Notes under the pieces: model-generated
What the model saw: the letters and a program-made list of their open reading frames with translations, nothing else
The model's database searches: none
Told to the model about the DNA's origin: nothing
Shown here: in pieces, positions 25,553 through 33,990 of the stretch
How the letters are laid out: each line of letters starts with the position of its first letter
How positions within the stretch are numbered: position 1 is the first letter of the stretch
Position numbers and translations under genes: made by a program
Origin: Marvinbryantia formatexigens DSM 14469
GTDB taxonomy: Bacteria > Bacillota > Clostridia > Lachnospirales > Lachnospiraceae
Length of the DNA stretch: 64,000 nucleotides
Reading direction: 5' to 3'
NCBI RefSeq assembly: GCF_025148285.1
Contig: NZ_CP102268.1
Coordinates: forward strand, 3,265,001 to 3,329,000

Positions 25553-28180
25553 ATGAAGAAAACAATGAAGAGGACGGTCAGCGTGGCGACAGCACTGACG
25601 ATGGCGGCATCACTGACGGGCGCAGTTTTTGCGGAAGATACAGCGGAATATATTGCGGCGCCATATACGGTGGAAGAGGGAATCGAATGCCCGACGGAGT
25701 ATCTGGCTCCGGTATTCTATGAGAATGCGGACGGTCCGACCATCGGTGTGACGCTGGTTGGCGTTATCTCACAGGATGGCATGTACTTTAAGGACAGCGA
25801 CAACGATCAGGAGCTGGATGCTTTTGAGGACTGGCGCCTCAGCTCAGAGGAACGTGCGGCGGATCTGATTGGAAAGATGACGCAGGAGCAGCGCATCGCA
25901 CTTCTGAAGAATGCGCTGGTAACCAGCCCGTCGGCGACAACGGCGGACGAGGTGTATGACGAGGAGGGGAATGTTATCCTCAGCCAGCTTGTGATGCTTC
26001 CGGTGGAAGAGGATGAAAACGCAGAGGAAGAGGGCGAGGCGGACCCGATGGCGGCGCTCGGCTCCGGTTTTGATTATTCAAATGTGACGGTGGCAGAGGT
26101 ACGCTCCGGCGTTCTCCGCAAGGATACTGATACGGAGACAGGCGCACTCTTTAACAATGCGCTGAATCAGCTGTCCGAGTTTACGGCGGTATCAAAGGGC
26201 GAGGTAAATATTCCGTTTATGCTGATTTCCAATCCGATGACTACCGGCTACCCGGCGACGCAGGGCTTTGCGGCGGCTGCGATCGGTGACGGAAATTATG
26301 ATCTGATCCAGAAGTTTGCGGAGCTGGATGCCGAAATCTGGGATGCAAAGGGCATCCGCCAGATGTATGGTCCGCAGATCGACCTGATTACGGACCCGCG
26401 CTGGAGCCGTAACGAGACGACCTACACCGAGGATCCGGAGGTAATGTCCGGTATCGCAAATGCGCTGGTTGTCGGCTATCAGCATGGCACAGACGGCGCG
26501 CAGGATGGCGATGTTGGTCTGATCATGAAGCATTTTCCGGGCGATGGCGCTGCGGAAAATGGATTTGAATCGCACTATGGCATGGGACAGTGGCGCATTT
26601 ATGCGACCGAGGGTTCCCTGGAGAAATATCAGCTCGTTGGTTTCCAGGCTGCAGTAGACGCGGGCGTTGCAGGTATCATGCCGAGCTACAGCCGTCCGGC
26701 TACTGACGGACGCAGCGCAGCACAGAGCTATAAGGGCGTTGAGATTACTCCGGAGGAAATCGGAAGTGCGTACAACACCACGATGCTTCAGACGCTGCTG
26801 AAGGATACGATGGGCTTTGACGGCTTTATTAACTCCGATTCCAACATCATTACAAATCAGTTCTGGGGTGCAGAGGATATGACCGAGGCGGAGCGCTACG
26901 CGGCTGTTATCAACGCGGGCTGTGATGTTGTCGGCGACGGCTTCAGCGCAACGATGGACCTGACGTCTGTTACGGAAGCGGTGACATCCGGTCTGGTGAC
27001 AGAGGAAGCGTTTACACGCGCAACCACAAACCGTATGGTATCTTACTTTGATATGGGCATGTTTGACAATCCGTATCGCGATGCGGCAGAGAGCAAGGCG
27101 CTCGGCGAAGAGAAGGCGGACGAAATTTCCGCTATGAAGACGGAGCTGAACCGGAAGTCGGTCGTTCTGATGAAGAATCATGAGAATGCACTGCCGCTTT
27201 CCGATACCTCTAAGAAGGTTTATGTTGCATCCTTCACGGCAAACGGAGAGGATGAGACAGCTCTGGAAAACTGGACGGCTGCTTTTGAAGGTGCCGGATA
27301 CACGCTTGTTGAAAGCGCGGAAGAAGCGGATATTGCATTCCTGGATGTAGTTCCGGGCGGCGTTTCCATGAGCGCGGAGTACATGGCGGTTCTGGATCTG
27401 GCAGATGGTCTGGAGGCTGACCAGGTGAGCACGGAAGACCAGAAAGAAAAGACCGGCGAGACGGTTGACGTTACCACACTGTCTGACGTGGAGGATATTG
27501 CGGAAATCGCGGATGCGGTACATGCAAACGGCGGTATCGTGGTGTCATCTGTGAATATCTCCAATCCGTGGATTCTGACGAATCTGGAGCCGTACTGTGA
27601 CGCGCTGCTCGGTTCCTTCTCCACATCGGTAGAGGGACGCATGGATGTTCTGACCGGCGCTTACAATCCGACCGGCAAGCTCCCGGTAACGATGGTATCC
27701 TGCAATGAAGTGATTGCAGTAAACGATACGGATATCGACGGCACGACTTACCCGGTATGCGTATCCCCGAACGATGTTCCGGGCTATGACAAAGACCAGT
27801 ATATCGCGGAGGATGTGCTTGCACAGTCCCCGTCCGGCAGCTATGCATACAAGGATGCGGACGGCAACGTATATACATCCGGCTTCGGTCTGAGCTACGG
27901 CGCAGCGGAAGCGGTGGCAGATGCAGGAACAGCGGCAGGTGCGGCCGCAAAAGATAAGCCGGAAGCGGAAACAGAAGAAGTAACGGAAGACGCAACAGAA
28001 AGTGCAACGGAAGCACAGACCGAAGCGGCGACAGAAAGCGAGACGGAAGCGACATCAGAAAGCGCAACTGAGGCGCAGACGGAAGCAGCGGAAACCGAAA
28101 CAGCAGCGGAAGGCGCAACGGAAGTGCAGACGGAGGCGGCTGAAACGGAAACAGCTGAAACAGAAACAGAGGCGGCGTAA
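25553..28180 (+). CDS. secreted GH3 glycosidase, paralogue 2
   Basis: An 875-residue paralogue of the preceding gene with the same signal peptide type, DSDNDQELDAFEDW loop, MYGPQIDLITDPRW, KHFPGDG, GFINSDS (nucleophile Asp) and VVLMKNHENALPL motifs. It differs by a ~70-residue C-terminal tail made almost only of Thr, Glu, Ala, Ser and Gln in imperfect repeats (ATEAQTEAATES). This is probably an unstructured stalk or cell-wall contact region; no sortase signal follows. Conservation is high in the barrel and lower around 150-200, hinting at altered specificity. AAAGGAGG precedes the ATG. It has its own triple-box promoter. Confidence 0.92.
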   Translation: MKKTMKRTVSVATALTMAASLTGAVFAEDTAEYIAAPYTVEEGIECPTEYLAPVFYENADGPTIGVTLVGVISQDGMYFKDSDNDQELDAFEDWRLSSEERAADLIGKMTQEQRIALLKNALVTSPSATTADEVYDEEGNVILSQLVMLPVEEDENAEEEGEADPMAALGSGFDYSNVTVAEVRSGVLRKDTDTETGALFNNALNQLSEFTAVSKGEVNIPFMLISNPMTTGYPATQGFAAAAIGDGNYDLIQKFAELDAEIWDAKGIRQMYGPQIDLITDPRWSRNETTYTEDPEVMSGIANALVVGYQHGTDGAQDGDVGLIMKHFPGDGAAENGFESHYGMGQWRIYATEGSLEKYQLVGFQAAVDAGVAGIMPSYSRPATDGRSAAQSYKGVEITPEEIGSAYNTTMLQTLLKDTMGFDGFINSDSNIITNQFWGAEDMTEAERYAAVINAGCDVVGDGFSATMDLTSVTEAVTSGLVTEEAFTRATTNRMVSYFDMGMFDNPYRDAAESKALGEEKADEISAMKTELNRKSVVLMKNHENALPLSDTSKKVYVASFTANGEDETALENWTAAFEGAGYTLVESAEEADIAFLDVVPGGVSMSAEYMAVLDLADGLEADQVSTEDQKEKTGETVDVTTLSDVEDIAEIADAVHANGGIVVSSVNISNPWILTNLEPYCDALLGSFSTSVEGRMDVLTGAYNPTGKLPVTMVSCNEVIAVNDTDIDGTTYPVCVSPNDVPGYDKDQYIAEDVLAQSPSGSYAYKDADGNVYTSGFGLSYGAAEAVADAGTAAGAAAKDKPEAETEEVTEDATESATEAQTEAATESETEATSESATEAQTEAAETETAAEGATEVQTEAAETETAETETEAA

Positions 28181-28242
28181 TGTCCTGAATTGCATGCCAA
28201 TGTTCTGTCGGATTGCAGCCGTGCAAGTGGAAAATTTTGCGC

Positions 28243-28384
28243 CGGAAAAGACAGATTACACAAAGATGAAGATGATTAACGACAAAATATGGCTGTTCAC
28301 GACAGAAAAATCTGCTCGCGACAAAAAGAGCGGGATAGCCGCATTCTCCGGGTGCTTCTTTTTTGTGCAAAAGTGTGATATTCT
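28243..28384 (+). promoter_or_regulatory. triple-box promoter element of the small secreted protein gene
   Basis: Third full copy: boxes TTAACGACAAAA, TTCACGACAGAA and CTCGCGACAAAA with CG at 28280, 28300 and 28319; a terminator-like hairpin and TTCTTTTTTGTGCAAAAGTGTGA; -10 TATTCT at 28379, again 60 bp after the third box. Confidence 0.7.
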
Positions 28385-28458
28385 ATTATCTATAAAAAAT
28401 AATAATTAAGGGGTACCCTGTCGGGGCTTCCCCTTCAGCGAAAGGAGAACGATTTATT

Positions 28459-29052
28459 ATGAAAAAGCAATTTGTTGCAGCATTGATGGCACTGATGATG
28501 GTTCCGGTAAGCGTATCCGCAGAAGATGCAGATATCTCTATGGAGCTGAATTATGAAGCAGCACCGGAAGATTACGAGGGCACCTGGACACTGGTAAATG
28601 CGTATACCGCAGATGACGGTATTCTGGAAGTAGCTCCGGATGCGTGCACATTGGAAATCGAGCTGAGCATCGACGCAAACAAGCTGGTAGACGAAGCTGC
28701 TTATATCCATGCAGATGCCACCAACCTGCAGGGAACCATGTCCTTTAATCATGACGATATCGATGTAGAGGACTACAAGTGCTCCGCAAGCTGGGAGAAC
28801 TGGACAACCGTAGATGTTGTGGGCGAAGGCGAGTGCAACTTCAGCGGCGCAGACAAATTCAAAATCCGTGATGATGACGAAGGCGTTTTCTTTGACGTAA
28901 TCACAGGCGTGGAAATCGACGACATGGAGCTCTTTGACGTAATCGGTCTGAATGCAGACGGACAGCTCATCGTTGGTTACTCTGAGGATCACATCGAGAA
29001 GGATGCTGACGCAGAGTGGTCTTACGCTTACATCTTCGAAAAAGCAGAATAA
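28459..29052 (+). CDS. small acidic secreted protein, possibly lipocalin-like
   Basis: A 197-residue protein with a clear signal peptide (residues 1-21, ending VSVSA before EDADI). The mature part is very rich in Asp and Glu. The stretch YEGTWTLVNAYTADDG, with its GTW and alternating hydrophobic pattern, resembles the first strand of lipocalin-like domains; this is only a resemblance. GGAGAAC lies before the start. It shares the triple-box promoter with the two GH3 genes just upstream, so it is probably co-expressed and may bind or present their substrate or product. No known function. Confidence 0.7.
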   Translation: MKKQFVAALMALMMVPVSVSAEDADISMELNYEAAPEDYEGTWTLVNAYTADDGILEVAPDACTLEIELSIDANKLVDEAAYIHADATNLQGTMSFNHDDIDVEDYKCSASWENWTTVDVVGEGECNFSGADKFKIRDDDEGVFFDVITGVEIDDMELFDVIGLNADGQLIVGYSEDHIEKDADAEWSYAYIFEKAE

Positions 29053-29177
29053 TAGTTACTGCTTACTTCGTTTACAGCAAGTATTTGAGGCTGGCGGGAA
29101 CAGTAGAACATAGCGTAATTATGCAGCGCGCCGGGCAGGGCAGAGAAAAGCTCTGCGGACAGCGCGGTCAGACAGGG

Positions 29178-29210
29178 GAGGAAATCCGCAAAAGGGTTTT
29201 CTCCTCTTTT
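29178..29210 (+). terminator. terminator of the small secreted protein gene
   Basis: GAGGAAATCC and GGGTTTTCTCCTC form a stem followed by TTTTGTCTTTTT. Confidence 0.65.
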
Positions 29211-29495
29211 GTCTTTTTACGCCTGGCGACGTACATTTCTAACAGATAAAGGTTTCCTATCTGCTCCGGCAGCTGAATGGGTAATGTAATGCTTTTTTTG
29301 TTTCATGAATCCATTTCAGTACATCACTTTTCATCTTATATTTTGAAAGAACCTCACTGGAATTAAAATTTGTTATATTTTTGGAGGGTAACCGAGTAGT
29401 TACGTGGGATGCGGTAAATATGGGAAAGTTTCATAAAAACAACTTGCATAATTTGAAATCTCATATTATAATTTATATGCAACAAGAAAACAGTG

Positions 29496-29524
29496 TTGAC
29501 TTCTGCTTCTTCCTGTGATATAGT
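29496..29524 (+). promoter_or_regulatory. promoter of the Rpn-type gene
   Basis: TTGACT (29496-29501) and TATAGT (29519-29524) with a 17-bp spacer. Confidence 0.7.
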
Positions 29525-29626
29525 GTTTTTATCGAAAGCGTGCTAATCTGTAGCTTCTGGATTACAATTCAAAGCCGTTCGGCTGCACATTTCAGAAAAA
29601 TACTATAAAAAATAGGAGGATGGAAA

Positions 29627-30607
29627 TTGGCGGAAAAAGATATTATTTTAAAGGAGTACCAGAGAGACAGCAGACATTTCTGCGATTTTGTGAACGGAGC
29701 GCTCGCACAGGGCAGACCTTTGCTGAAAAGAGGGCAGCTTGTCCCGGTGCCGACAGAGTTGGTACTGGTAAAGGACACGGAAGAGGATGATGAGAACGCG
29801 GTTGTAAAAACCGTACAGCGCTTCCGCGATATCACCGGGAAGGCGGAAGCAGATAAAAATGCGGGATGCATTATCGTTGCAATACAGAACCAGACAACCG
29901 TGGATTACGGGATGCCGCTGCGTGTGATGCTGGAGGACGCCCTGGAGTATGATGTGCAGAGGCGCACAAAGAAAAACCGGAAGCTTCATAAGGGCGAGAA
30001 GCTCTGCCTGGTAATCACTCTGGTTTTTTACTATGGCACCACACCCTGGAGGGCACCTTCAGACCTTGCGGAGATGATAAGCGTTCCGCGGGAATTCAGA
30101 CAGCTCAGGGAATACATACAGTCGTATCCAATCGTGGTGGTGACGCCGGAAAATGTCGACACCGCCTGCTTCCGGGGCGGCTGGCAGGAGATTTTAGAGA
30201 TTCTGAGGCGGCAGAACGATGAGAAGGAAATGGGACGCTATCTGGAGAAAAACCGGGCAATATACGAGAAACTTCCGGAGGATACCAACCGGGTAATCTT
30301 CGCGCTGACGGACCATCTGGACTATTACAGGGAATTAAAAGAGAAAGGGGAGAAAATCACGATGTGCAAGGCATTTACCGACCATTACAAATCGGGAGTG
30401 GAAGAAGGAAAAAAGCAGGGCATGAAGCGCGGAAGAAGGCAGGGAATTAAGCAGGGTAAAAGACAGGGGATGGATATGGGTATCCGTGCGATGATAGAAA
30501 CCTGCCGTGAACTTAAGATACCCAGAAATGAGACGAAAAAGAGAGTTATGGATAAATGCCGGATTACAGAAGAAATGGCAGAGCGATATATGGCAAAATA
30601 CTGGTGA
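29627..30607 (+). CDS. Rpn-family (YhgA-like) PD-(D/E)XK nuclease/transposase-related protein
   Basis: A 326-residue protein of the Rpn/PDDEXK-type transposase family. The N-terminal half holds the nuclease-like core (GCIIVAIQNQTTVDYGMPLR, with Gln in the usual E/Q-x-Q place, and MLEDALEYD), and the second half a basic Gly-Lys-Arg-Gln repeat region (KKQGMKRGRRQGIKQGKRQG) common in this family. Rpn proteins promote recA-independent recombination, and some take part in phage defence. Translation probably starts at TTG: AGGAGG lies 7 bp before it, and the nearby ATG at 29620 is out of frame. It is a single gene with its own promoter. Confidence 0.8.
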   Translation: MAEKDIILKEYQRDSRHFCDFVNGALAQGRPLLKRGQLVPVPTELVLVKDTEEDDENAVVKTVQRFRDITGKAEADKNAGCIIVAIQNQTTVDYGMPLRVMLEDALEYDVQRRTKKNRKLHKGEKLCLVITLVFYYGTTPWRAPSDLAEMISVPREFRQLREYIQSYPIVVVTPENVDTACFRGGWQEILEILRRQNDEKEMGRYLEKNRAIYEKLPEDTNRVIFALTDHLDYYRELKEKGEKITMCKAFTDHYKSGVEEGKKQGMKRGRRQGIKQGKRQGMDMGIRAMIETCRELKIPRNETKKRVMDKCRITEEMAERYMAKYW

Positions 30608-30633
30608 AAACAGGAAAATTACGCAAAAACCTC

Positions 30634-30664
30634 TTGACCTGGAGCAAACTCCAGATGTTATACT
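30634..30664 (+). promoter_or_regulatory. MerR-type autoregulated promoter
   Basis: TTGACC (30634-30639) and TATACT (30659-30664) are separated by 19 bp, the stretched spacing of MerR-controlled promoters. The spacer carries the dyad CTGGAG-CAAA-CTCCAG at 30639-30654. Confidence 0.8.
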
Positions 30665-30728
30665 GCATAAAAGCCGGAAGAGAATGGCAGAGCGGCAGCA
30701 TGCCGCCGGTGGAAGGCAGGGAGAATGT

Positions 30729-31103
30729 ATGACGATTTCAGAAGTAAGCAGGAAATACGGGCTGACGCAGGATACGCTGCGCTATTATGAGAAGGCGGGG
30801 ATGATACCGCCGGTCCACCGCACGGCAGGCGGTCTGCGCGATTACACGGAGGAGGACTGCGGCTGGGTGGAGCTGGCGAAATGTATGCGCGGTGCGGGAC
30901 TGCAGGTGGAAGCAATCGCGGAATATGTAAGGCTTGCGCAGCAGGGTGACGGCACCATAGCGGACCGCTGCAGCCTTCTGAAGGAGCAGCGCGTGCAGCT
31001 AAAGGAGCAGCTTCAGTCCGTGGAGGCGGCTCTGGAACGTCTGGATTACAAAATAGCCTGCTACGAAGAAGCGGTGAAAACCGGCGTGCTGAAATGGCAC
31101 TGA
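30729..31103 (+). CDS. MerR-family transcriptional regulator
   Basis: A 124-residue regulator. The MerR helix-turn-helix is at the start (MTISEVSRKYGLTQDTLRYY), followed by the wing (GLRDYTEEDCGWVE) and a dimerising coiled coil (SLLKEQRVQLKEQLQSVEAA). It is the short type without a metal site, as in regulators of aldo/keto reductases and aldehyde or stress responses. The ATG at 30729, preceded by AGGGAGA, begins the domain exactly; the frame is open upstream but overlaps the promoter. The aldo/keto reductase gene follows 130 bp downstream and is its likely partner. Confidence 0.92.
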   Translation: MTISEVSRKYGLTQDTLRYYEKAGMIPPVHRTAGGLRDYTEEDCGWVELAKCMRGAGLQVEAIAEYVRLAQQGDGTIADRCSLLKEQRVQLKEQLQSVEAALERLDYKIACYEEAVKTGVLKWH

Positions 31104-31233
31104 GTATCCGGCGGATGTGCATGGAACCGGTGGTGGTGTCTGGCATCATCAGACAGTTAAGAGACCGGAGGATTTGTACAAAAAAATCAGCCGGGATGTG
31201 GAACGTCCGGTGCAGAAAGAAGGAGGATATGCG

Positions 31234-32358
31234 ATGATTTACAGAAAATTCCAGGATTTAGAATTATCGGCGCTTGGCATGGGAGCAATGCGTCTGCCGG
31301 TGATTGACGGAAACGACAGTGTGATCGACGAGGCGGCAGTAAATGAGATGGTGGCGTATGCCATGAAGCAGGGAATCAATTATTACGATACAGCCTGGGG
31401 CTATCACAATGGAAATTCCGAGCTTGTCATGGGCAGGGCGCTGGCAAAATACCCGCGGGAAAGCTTTTATCTTGCTACCAAATTTCCGGGCTATGATTTG
31501 TCAAACATGGATAAGGTGGAAGAAATTTTTGAGAAGCAGCTGGAAAAATGCGGGGTGGAATACTTTGATTTTTACCTGTTCCATAACGTATGCGAAATGA
31601 ATATCGACGCCTACCTCGACCCGAAATACGGCATTTTTGAATATCTGCTGAAGCAGAAGGAGAACGGACGCATTAAGCATCTGGGCTTTTCCGCGCATGG
31701 CAGCTACGATGTGATGAAGCGTTTTCTGGACGCTTACGGTGAGCACATGGAATTCTGCCAGATCCAGCTGAACTATATTGACTGGGAGTTCCAGAATGCG
31801 AAGGAAAAGGTGGAGCTCTTAAAGGAGCATCATCTGCCGGTATGGGTGATGGAGCCGCTCCGCGGAGGAAAGCTGGCAAAGCTTTCACCGGAGAATGAGG
31901 CGAAGCTGCAGGCACTTCGTCCGGAGGAGGGGATCCCGGCGTGGGCGTTCCGCTTCCTGCAGACGCTGCCGGAGGTGACAATGGTGCTTTCCGGAATGTC
32001 AAACGAAGAGCAGCTGAAGGATAATATCAGAACCTTTGGTGAAGACAGACCGCTTTCAGAAGAGGAAATGAAGACGCTCCTGGAGATTGCCGGTCAGATG
32101 ACGGGCGGAGTGCCCTGCACGGCATGTCATTACTGCGTATCACATTGTCCGCAGGGGCTGGATATTCCGATGCTGCTGAAGCTCTATAATGAGCATTCCT
32201 TTACCGGCGGCGGATTTATTGCGCCGATGGCGCTGATGGCGGTGCCGCAGGAAAAACAGCCGGGCGCCTGCCTGGGCTGCAGAAGCTGCGAGGCGGTCTG
32301 TCCGCAGCAGATTAAGATTTCTGAAGCGATGGCAGATTTTGCGGCAAAGCTGAAATAA
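31234..32358 (+). CDS. aldo/keto reductase with C-terminal 4Fe-4S domain
   Basis: A 374-residue oxidoreductase. An AKR barrel fills residues 1-280 (GMGAMRLP near the start, YYDTAWGYHNGNSE with the active-site Asp and Tyr, and LGFSAHGS). A ferredoxin-like tail carries CTACHYCVSHCPQGLDIP and CLGCRSCEAVCP, so the enzyme likely couples to ferredoxin or another iron-sulfur partner. This layout is common in anaerobic clostridia; the substrate is unknown. The ATG at 31234 is preceded by AAGGAGG; the frame is open upstream, but those residues do not match the family. It is probably controlled by the MerR protein just upstream. Confidence 0.9.
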   Translation: MIYRKFQDLELSALGMGAMRLPVIDGNDSVIDEAAVNEMVAYAMKQGINYYDTAWGYHNGNSELVMGRALAKYPRESFYLATKFPGYDLSNMDKVEEIFEKQLEKCGVEYFDFYLFHNVCEMNIDAYLDPKYGIFEYLLKQKENGRIKHLGFSAHGSYDVMKRFLDAYGEHMEFCQIQLNYIDWEFQNAKEKVELLKEHHLPVWVMEPLRGGKLAKLSPENEAKLQALRPEEGIPAWAFRFLQTLPEVTMVLSGMSNEEQLKDNIRTFGEDRPLSEEEMKTLLEIAGQMTGGVPCTACHYCVSHCPQGLDIPMLLKLYNEHSFTGGGFIAPMALMAVPQEKQPGACLGCRSCEAVCPQQIKISEAMADFAAKLK

Positions 32359-32452
32359 TAAAAAGACGCTGTCCTGTCCGGCGGCAGATAACAGGGCAGT
32401 CTGGCCGGACTGATACGAAGCAGACGCGCCGGGAACAGACCATTTATCAGAC

Positions 32453-32496
32453 AAACTCCGCGAAAATGTACAAAATTTGTACATTGTGCGGAGTTT
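32453..32496. repeat. 44-bp two-part hairpin
   Basis: Outer arms AAACTCCGC (32453-32461) and GCGGAGTTT (32488-32496) enclose the perfect dyad AATGTACAAA-A-TTTGTACATT (32465-32485). No T run follows. It may terminate the aldo/keto reductase transcript or be a protein-binding dyad. Confidence 0.65.
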
Positions 32497-32600
32497 GCCT
32501 ATTGTTGCGGAAAAAGGTTCTCTCTAAGATAAAGGCAGAAGCCGTTTGGTGAATCTGGAAATAAAGCGGAAAAACGCGTTTTCTGAAGGAGGGAATGACT

Positions 32601-33890
32601 ATGGACGTGTCAGATGGGATGATGAAATCCGGGCTGAAGATGGCAATCGATTATATCGGAAAGGATCCGGATGTAAATATGGGCAGGCTGATGGACTGGG
32701 TGGACCGCATAGCGGGGGAAGGACCGGAAAGCTGCGAGCCGCAGAGAAAAGTCTTCCGGAGAATACTGGAGGAACCGGACAGCAGCATGTACCGGCTTCT
32801 GAAAAATCTGTGGACGGACATTGACGGGCGCGTGCTGAAGACGATTTTCGAAAATTATGTGCTGAATGCAAAGCTGACCGGCAGGCAGCAGCGGGAACAT
32901 CTGGGCAGACGGTATGAATGCAGTATTCCGCAGGTGATTCTGATTGAGCCGACCTCCGCCTGCAATCTGCGCTGCAGCGGCTGCGGTATGAGCCGGTACG
33001 GCAGCAGACGGGATCTGAGCTTTGACGAGCTGGATTATTTCATCTGCCAGGGCAAGGAGCTTGGCGTTTATACGTATATCTACGCAGGCAGAGAGCCGCT
33101 GATGAGAAAATATGATTTGATTGCGCTCTGCCGGAAGCATCATGACTGTCAGTTCCTGGTATGTACCAATGCTACCCTGTTAAATGAGGAGTTTGCGGAA
33201 AAGATGCTGGAGCTGAAAAATCTGATCCCGGTAATCCGCCTGGACGGGTTTGAGGAGGAGATGGAAGGGCGTTACGGAAAAGGAACCTTTGCAAAGATTG
33301 TGGAGGCGATGGAGATTCTGAAAAAGAAAAGGCTCCTCTTTGGCATCCATGTCTGTTATACCGGCGGGAATATGGAATTTGTCAGCAGCGACAGCTATAT
33401 CGGGCAGATAATGGAGTGGGGCGCAAAGTTTGTGTGGTATTTTCCGTATATGCCGGTTGGAAAGAGCGCGGCAGGGGCGCAGGCAGTCGGGGAGCAGCCA
33501 CAGACAATCTCCGGCCGGCAGGCAGTTCCGGGAGAGCCACAGACAGTCTCCGGGCGGCAGACTGTCCGGGAGAAACTGCAGCCGACAGGGGAGCAGCGCG
33601 GATTTATGCATCAGAGAGTGCGCGGGCTGCGCCGCACGTACCCCATCTTTGCGATAGATTTTCAGAGCGGTGGGAAGTATGCGGACAACTGTTCCGGTGG
33701 CGGAGAGTATGCGGACGACTGTTCCGGTGATGTGAAACAAACAGACGGCTGCTTTGGCGACGGACGTCGTTATCTGCATATCAATGCCGACGGGGATGCC
33801 GGACCGTGTACGTCCCTCCACTATCCGGAATTGAACATCCGCAGGCAGTCGCTGCTGGAGATTCTGCAGTCGCCGGTCTTTACAGCATAA
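32601..33890 (+). CDS. radical SAM protein with triplicated cysteine loop and short C-terminus
   Basis: A 429-residue radical SAM enzyme with the cluster motif CNLRCSGC (Cys121, 125, 128). It resembles anaerobic radical SAM proteins that read ...MPVGKDAVPEL...GGRRYLHINANGD...PC...SPLF and continue well past that point. Here two things differ. First, around residues 290-330 a Pro/Gln-rich repeat (QTISGRQAVPGEPQTVSGRQ) is inserted. Second, the auxiliary cysteine loop is present three times in tandem (GGKYADNCSG, GGEYADDCSG, VKQTDGCFGD). The protein then stops right after LLEILQSPVFTA. The ATG at 32601 has AAGGAGGG at good spacing; the ATG at 32595 is too close. Activity is uncertain. Confidence 0.8.
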   Translation: MDVSDGMMKSGLKMAIDYIGKDPDVNMGRLMDWVDRIAGEGPESCEPQRKVFRRILEEPDSSMYRLLKNLWTDIDGRVLKTIFENYVLNAKLTGRQQREHLGRRYECSIPQVILIEPTSACNLRCSGCGMSRYGSRRDLSFDELDYFICQGKELGVYTYIYAGREPLMRKYDLIALCRKHHDCQFLVCTNATLLNEEFAEKMLELKNLIPVIRLDGFEEEMEGRYGKGTFAKIVEAMEILKKKRLLFGIHVCYTGGNMEFVSSDSYIGQIMEWGAKFVWYFPYMPVGKSAAGAQAVGEQPQTISGRQAVPGEPQTVSGRQTVREKLQPTGEQRGFMHQRVRGLRRTYPIFAIDFQSGGKYADNCSGGGEYADDCSGDVKQTDGCFGDGRRYLHINADGDAGPCTSLHYPELNIRRQSLLEILQSPVFTA

Positions 33891-33990
33891 CGATGCCGGC
33901 TGTCCGGCGAAAGTGTTAAAAAAATAACTGGCGGCGCCGCGCGGGCTGTGATAAGATAAGGAAAAGAGAATGCGAAATTGGGAGGTAAGC

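Larger units (their letters stand above)
29053..29626. other. intergenic region with terminator and promoter
   Basis: Contains the terminator at 29178-29210 and the Rpn promoter at 29496-29524. The AT-rich stretch between them shows no gene that I can support. Confidence 0.6.
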
